DNA of 16,078 bases from contig JAZFYD010000195.1 of assembly GCA_036443405.1 (NCBI GenBank), positions 1 through 16,078 on the forward strand, read 5' to 3'. A model generated the notes under the pieces. That model did no database searches and was not told where the DNA came from. It saw nothing but the letters and a program-made list of their open reading frames with translations. Positions 13,304-16,078 of this stretch are shown in pieces (positions within the stretch are counted from its first letter, which is position 1; each line of letters begins with the position of its first letter). Origin of the DNA: JAZFYD01 sp036443405. GTDB taxonomy: Bacteria; Planctomycetota; PLA2. A program made the position numbers and the translations under genes.

Positions 13304-14620
13304 TCAGACGAGTCCCTTCCGAATCAGACGGGCCATGAACCCGCCATCGCCGGCGGACTCGTCGGGAAGGCAGCGGCGCGCCTCGTTCAACTCGAAACCG
13401 CCGAGCGCTACGAACGCCTGAACGACTCCGAGGTTCTCCTCCTCCTCCAGGCTGCAGGTGCTGTAAACGAGGACGCCGCCCTCGCGCACTTTCGCCGCCG
13501 CCTGCTTGAGGATCTTGAGCTGACGCTCGGCGAGGCCGTGCAGGTGTTTTTGACGGACCCGCCACCGCGCCTCGGGCCGGCGCGCGAGCACGCCGGTGTT
13601 CGAACACGGCGCATCGACCAGGACGGCGTCGAAGTCCGCCGGCAGGTCAGCGGGCAGGAGTACGCAATCGACGTTGTCCACGCCGAGCCGCTCCGCGTTT
13701 TCGCGAACGCGCTGCAGGCGCGTCTCGTCGATGTCGCACGCGACCACGGAGCCGGTCGGCCCGACCAACTCCGCGAGGTGCATCGTTTTTCCGCCGGGCG
13801 CGGCGCAGTAGTCGAGCACACGCGCGCCCTCGGCCGGTGCCACAAACGGCGCGACTTGCGACGCGACCGCATCCTGAACCACAAAGCTCTCGCCGCACGC
13901 CTCGAACACCGGCCCGATACGCACGGACGGCGCGAGCGAGATCATCCCGGCGTTCGGCCCCTCCTCGAACTGGATGCCCTCGCGCTGTAGGAACTCCCGC
14001 AACGCTTCGCCGCGTCCCGCGACGGGCCGCAAGTACGTCCGCGGGATCGACGCCTGCAACTCGAGACACGCAAGCGCACGCTCGAATCCCAACTCCGCCA
14101 GACGGCGCCCGGCAATCCACTTCGGCACCGAGGCGCGCGCCGCCAGAAAGCCGGCGGCGTCATGGTTGCGATCCGGGAACACGCTCTTCTTGAACGAACG
14201 CGCAAACTCGCCGCGCGGCAACGTGCGTCGCAGATCCGTCGCCTCCTCGGCCGGAACCACGCGGCTCCCTCGCTCGACCGACCGCATCAGCGCGTTCACG
14301 AACCCGCGGTCCTGCGGCCGCCCGAGGGCCTTCACGTTCTCCACCGCCGCATGCAAAACCGCGTGCGTGGGCGTGTCGTCGAGATAGAGCATCTCGAACA
14401 GACCGGCCCGCAGGCACTCCAGCGTGACCGGCTTGATCAGCGACAGCTTGCGCGTCGAGTGCGCGGCCAGAATCGCGTCGAGCGTGGCGCGCCGGCGCAA
14501 CACGCCGAGCACGAGCGTGGTCTCCGCGCCCGTTCGTTCGCCACGCCAAAGATCCTTCGCGATCGCCTTGAGCCGCGTCAGCTTCTCAAGCGTTTGCACT
14601 GCCTGTCTTCGAGCATCCAC
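13304..14620 (-). CDS. rsmB: 16S rRNA (cytosine-967-C5)-methyltransferase RsmB (NOL1/NOP2/sun family)
   Basis: 438 residues, close to E. coli RsmB (429). It methylates C5 of a cytosine in 16S rRNA using S-adenosylmethionine. The N-terminal third (DARRQAVQTLEKL to about residue 140) has the NusB-like RNA-binding helices typical of RsmB, including TLVLGVLRRRATLDAIL and DRGFVNALMRSV. The methyltransferase domain shows the SAM loop DYCAAPGGKT (270-279), motif IV DAPCSNTGVL with Cys339, which aids release, and motif VI YSTCSLEEEEN with Cys389, the nucleophile. The end, GDGGFMARLIRKG, is also family-typical. GTG 14620 matches the start of homology, and a TACCCT hexamer ends 6 nt upstream. The frame stays open farther upstream only as antisense of pfkA. 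It is divergent from pfkA across 79 bp. Confidence 0.94.
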   Translation of the reverse strand: MDARRQAVQTLEKLTRLKAIAKDLWRGERTGAETTLVLGVLRRRATLDAILAAHSTRKLSLIKPVTLECLRAGLFEMLYLDDTPTHAVLHAAVENVKALGRPQDRGFVNALMRSVERGSRVVPAEEATDLRRTLPRGEFARSFKKSVFPDRNHDAAGFLAARASVPKWIAGRRLAELGFERALACLELQASIPRTYLRPVAGRGEALREFLQREGIQFEEGPNAGMISLAPSVRIGPVFEACGESFVVQDAVASQVAPFVAPAEGARVLDYCAAPGGKTMHLAELVGPTGSVVACDIDETRLQRVRENAERLGVDNVDCVLLPADLPADFDAVLVDAPCSNTGVLARRPEARWRVRQKHLHGLAERQLKILKQAAAKVREGGVLVYSTCSLEEEENLGVVQAFVALGGFELNEARRCLPDESAGDGGFMARLIRKGLV

Positions 14621-14626
14621 CCTGTT

Positions 14627-14632
14627 AGGGTA
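14627..14632 (-). promoter_or_regulatory. Putative -10 element (TACCCT) of rsmB
   Basis: On the minus strand TACCCT ends 6 nt before GTG 14620, the geometry of a leaderless start. The match to TATAAT is poor in the middle, so confidence is low without transcription data. Confidence 0.3.
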
Positions 14633-14699
14633 CGGACACCCCCAGGATTGGGCGGCCGGCGGCACCGCCGCGCGAAAGAAAAACGCCCCCGCGCATCCC

Positions 14700-15749
14700 G
14701 TGAGTAACCCCAGCGACATCAAGAAAATCGGCGTCCTGACCGGCGGCGGCGATGCGCCCGGTCTCAACGCGGTCGTACGCGCGATCGTCTTGTCCGCGCG
14801 GCGCGAGTTCGGCCTGCAGGTGGTCGGTATCCGGGACGGCTTCGGTGGCTTCGTGGAAGCGGACGGCACATTGCCGCTCACAGGCCCGGTCGTGCGCGGC
14901 CTCCTGTGGCGCGGCGGATCCATCCTGCGCTGCAACAACATCTACCGCGGCGACCCGGCCCGGTTCTGCGAGGCGATGAAAGAACTCGAACTCGACGGGC
15001 TCGTGGTGGTCGGCGGCGACGGCTCCCTCACGATCGGCGCGGAGATGGCCAAACTCGGCGCCCGGATCGTCGGCGTGCCGAAGACGATCGATCGCGACGT
15101 GGTCGGCACCGACACGACGTTCGGATTCGACAGCGCGCTCGCCGTGGTCTCCGACGCGTGCCAGCGGCTGATCGACACGGCCGAGAGCCACCACCGCGTG
15201 ATGATCGTCGAGGTGATGGGCCGAAACAGCGGGTTCATCGCGCTGCACGGCGCCGTTGCGGGCGGCGCGGACGTCGCGCTCGTGCCGGAGATCCCCTATC
15301 GCGTCGAGAACATCGCCGACGTGGTTCAGGCGCGCTGCGCGAAGAACCGCACGTACACCCTGATCGTTGCGGCCGAGGGTGCCGCGCCCGCCGGCGGCGA
15401 CCAAGTGACGCAGGGCAGCGATCACGGCCGCGTTCGGCTCGGCGGCATCGCCGAGGCGTTGACCGGGCAACTCGCCGCGATTCTTCCGCACCAGGTGCGC
15501 TCCGTAACGCTCGGCCATCTGCAACGCGGCGGAACGCCGACCCCGTTTGACCGCGTGCTCGGAACGCGCATGGGCACGGCGGCCGTGGCCGCGCTGATGG
15601 CCGGCGAGTCCGGCGTATTCACCGCGCTGCGCGACAGCGAGATCGTGCTCACTCCGATCGAGGTCGCAGCCGGTAAACAACGTACGCTGCAACAAGACGA
15701 CCCGACTATCGCCACCGCCCGCTCCGTGGGCATCTCGTTCGGCGACTGA
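14700..15749 (+). CDS. pfkA: 6-phosphofructokinase (PfkA family)
   Basis: 349 residues; it phosphorylates fructose 6-phosphate to the 1,6-bisphosphate in glycolysis. The start region GVLTGGGDAPGLNAVVRA (11-28) is the nucleotide/phosphoryl-binding loop. VVGGDGSLTIG has Gly108 at the position of E. coli Gly104, which favours ATP over pyrophosphate. GVPKTIDRDVVGTDTTFGFDSA has Lys128 at the E. coli 124 position (commonest in PPi-type and group III enzymes), catalytic Asp131, and Arg132 where Asn is usual. VEVMGRNSGFIAL, VPEIPY and GHLQRGGTPTPFDRVLGTRMG supply the sugar-phosphate site. Phosphoryl-donor choice is thus predicted to be ATP but not certain. GTG 14700 is the only usable start just before the first strand. 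No ribosome binding site or near-start -10 is visible. Confidence 0.93.
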   Translation: MSNPSDIKKIGVLTGGGDAPGLNAVVRAIVLSARREFGLQVVGIRDGFGGFVEADGTLPLTGPVVRGLLWRGGSILRCNNIYRGDPARFCEAMKELELDGLVVVGGDGSLTIGAEMAKLGARIVGVPKTIDRDVVGTDTTFGFDSALAVVSDACQRLIDTAESHHRVMIVEVMGRNSGFIALHGAVAGGADVALVPEIPYRVENIADVVQARCAKNRTYTLIVAAEGAAPAGGDQVTQGSDHGRVRLGGIAEALTGQLAAILPHQVRSVTLGHLQRGGTPTPFDRVLGTRMGTAAVAALMAGESGVFTALRDSEIVLTPIEVAAGKQRTLQQDDPTIATARSVGISFGD

Positions 15750-15788
15750 GCCCACCAACGCCCGCCGACGTTGCGTAGACGGTCGCTC

Positions 15789-16078
15789 TCAATTCCGCCG
15801 GACGGTCTTGTACTCGTGATCGCGCTTGCGGATCACGGTCGCGCTCTCGAGCACGTCGTAGTACTCGAGACGCCGGGCCACGTCCTGACCCTCCAGGATG
15901 CGGCCAAACACGGTATGCACCCCATCGAGGGTCGGCGCCGGCGCCACCATGATCCGGAAGATGCTGCCCTGCGCGCGGCGCGCGCGGCGCTTGTCGACAA
16001 ACGACACCGTGAACGGGAGATGTAGCCGCCGGCCAACCTCCGACTCGATCAGATAGCCCGGGCCGCCGAACCCGTCGT
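15789..16078 (-). CDS. Cyclophilin-type peptidyl-prolyl isomerase domain protein, C-terminal part (5' end off window)
   Basis: The frame enters from the right edge and reads DGFGGPGYLIESEVGRRLHLPF, then the cyclophilin core GSIFRIMVAPAPTLDGVHTVFGRILEG, and ends 40 residues later at TGA 15789. GGPGY, LDG-x-HTVFG and the length to the C-terminus fit bacterial cyclophilins, which catalyse cis-trans isomerisation of X-Pro bonds. The usual GSQFFI motif is GSIFRI here: the Gln of the active cleft (human CypA Gln111) is Ile, and the cleft Phe (CypA Phe113) is Arg. The preceding loop is very basic (KRRARRAQ). Activity may therefore be reduced or lost, leaving a binding role. Whether a signal peptide or other domains precede it cannot be seen. 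It converges on pfkA with a 39-bp gap. Confidence 0.82.
   Translation of the reverse strand, partial: DGFGGPGYLIESEVGRRLHLPFTVSFVDKRRARRAQGSIFRIMVAPAPTLDGVHTVFGRILEGQDVARRLEYYDVLESATVIRKRDHEYKTVRRN

Noticed and set aside
14625..15758. 377-codon minus-strand open frame opposite pfkA
   Set aside because: PfkA motifs on the plus strand are complete. This frame is an antisense shadow that merely extends the rsmB side.
15750..15788. Terminator between pfkA and the cyclophilin gene
   Set aside because: Only a weak AACG/CGTT pairing with no T-tract is present.

Overview
This is a GC-rich (roughly two-thirds G+C by eye) bacterial chromosomal window. It is densely coded on both strands and mostly carries housekeeping metabolism interleaved with poorly known exported proteins. 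There are two lipoproteins, three Sec-type or anchored secreted proteins and a KPA-linker membrane protein, which fits a diderm cell envelope. Many first genes of transcription units have no Shine-Dalgarno sequence. Planctomycetota or another deep-branching high-GC diderm is my best guess for the host, at low confidence and from style rather than from any marker gene. I see no rRNA, tRNA, CRISPR array, insertion sequence, integrase or phage gene.

Layout. 1-1350 (-): 5' part of a molybdenum insertase MoeA that continues into a fused periplasmic-binding-protein-like domain cut by the window edge. 1446-2165 (+): secreted protein of unknown function. 2327-4462 (+): compact three-gene run of a two-lobed aspartic-protease lipoprotein, a second lipoprotein overlapping it by 8 nt, and a small glutaredoxin-like protein. 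4579-5517 (+): exported cysteine-rich protein with a C-x-x-C ladder. 5518-5836: complex intergenic region with three hairpins, a strong terminator and a nested purine/pyrimidine inverted repeat. 5837-7156 (-): lysine-sensitive-type aspartokinase, divergent from 7268-8500 (+), an isopropylmalate-synthase-like DRE-TIM enzyme. That enzyme is followed by a GNAT acetyltransferase (8531-9076) and, overlapping by 1 nt, an anchored protein with three carboxypeptidase-regulatory-like units (9076-10482). 10610-11644 (+): anchored charged helical protein ending in a clear terminator. 11721-13075 (-): two-gene unit of a membrane protein and a sugar-isomerase-like TIM barrel joined by a TTGA overlap. 13304-14620 (-): 16S rRNA m5C methyltransferase RsmB, divergent from 14700-15749 (+), 6-phosphofructokinase. 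15789-16078 (-): C-terminal part of a degenerate cyclophilin.

How the genes relate. Aspartokinase and the LeuA-like enzyme share a 111-bp divergent promoter region and both fit amino-acid biosynthesis. The remaining units look independent. No recognisable new defence or secretion system stands out.

Most interesting signals: (1) eight gene starts carry a TANNNT (-10-like) hexamer 6-13 nt upstream and no Shine-Dalgarno, a pattern expected of leaderless or near-leaderless mRNAs; (2) the Cys-ladder exported protein, encoded by a 9-nt degenerate tandem repeat; (3) a dispersed hairpin element with a compensatory base-pair change; (4) a ~120-bp nested inverted repeat of GA/CT-rich DNA.
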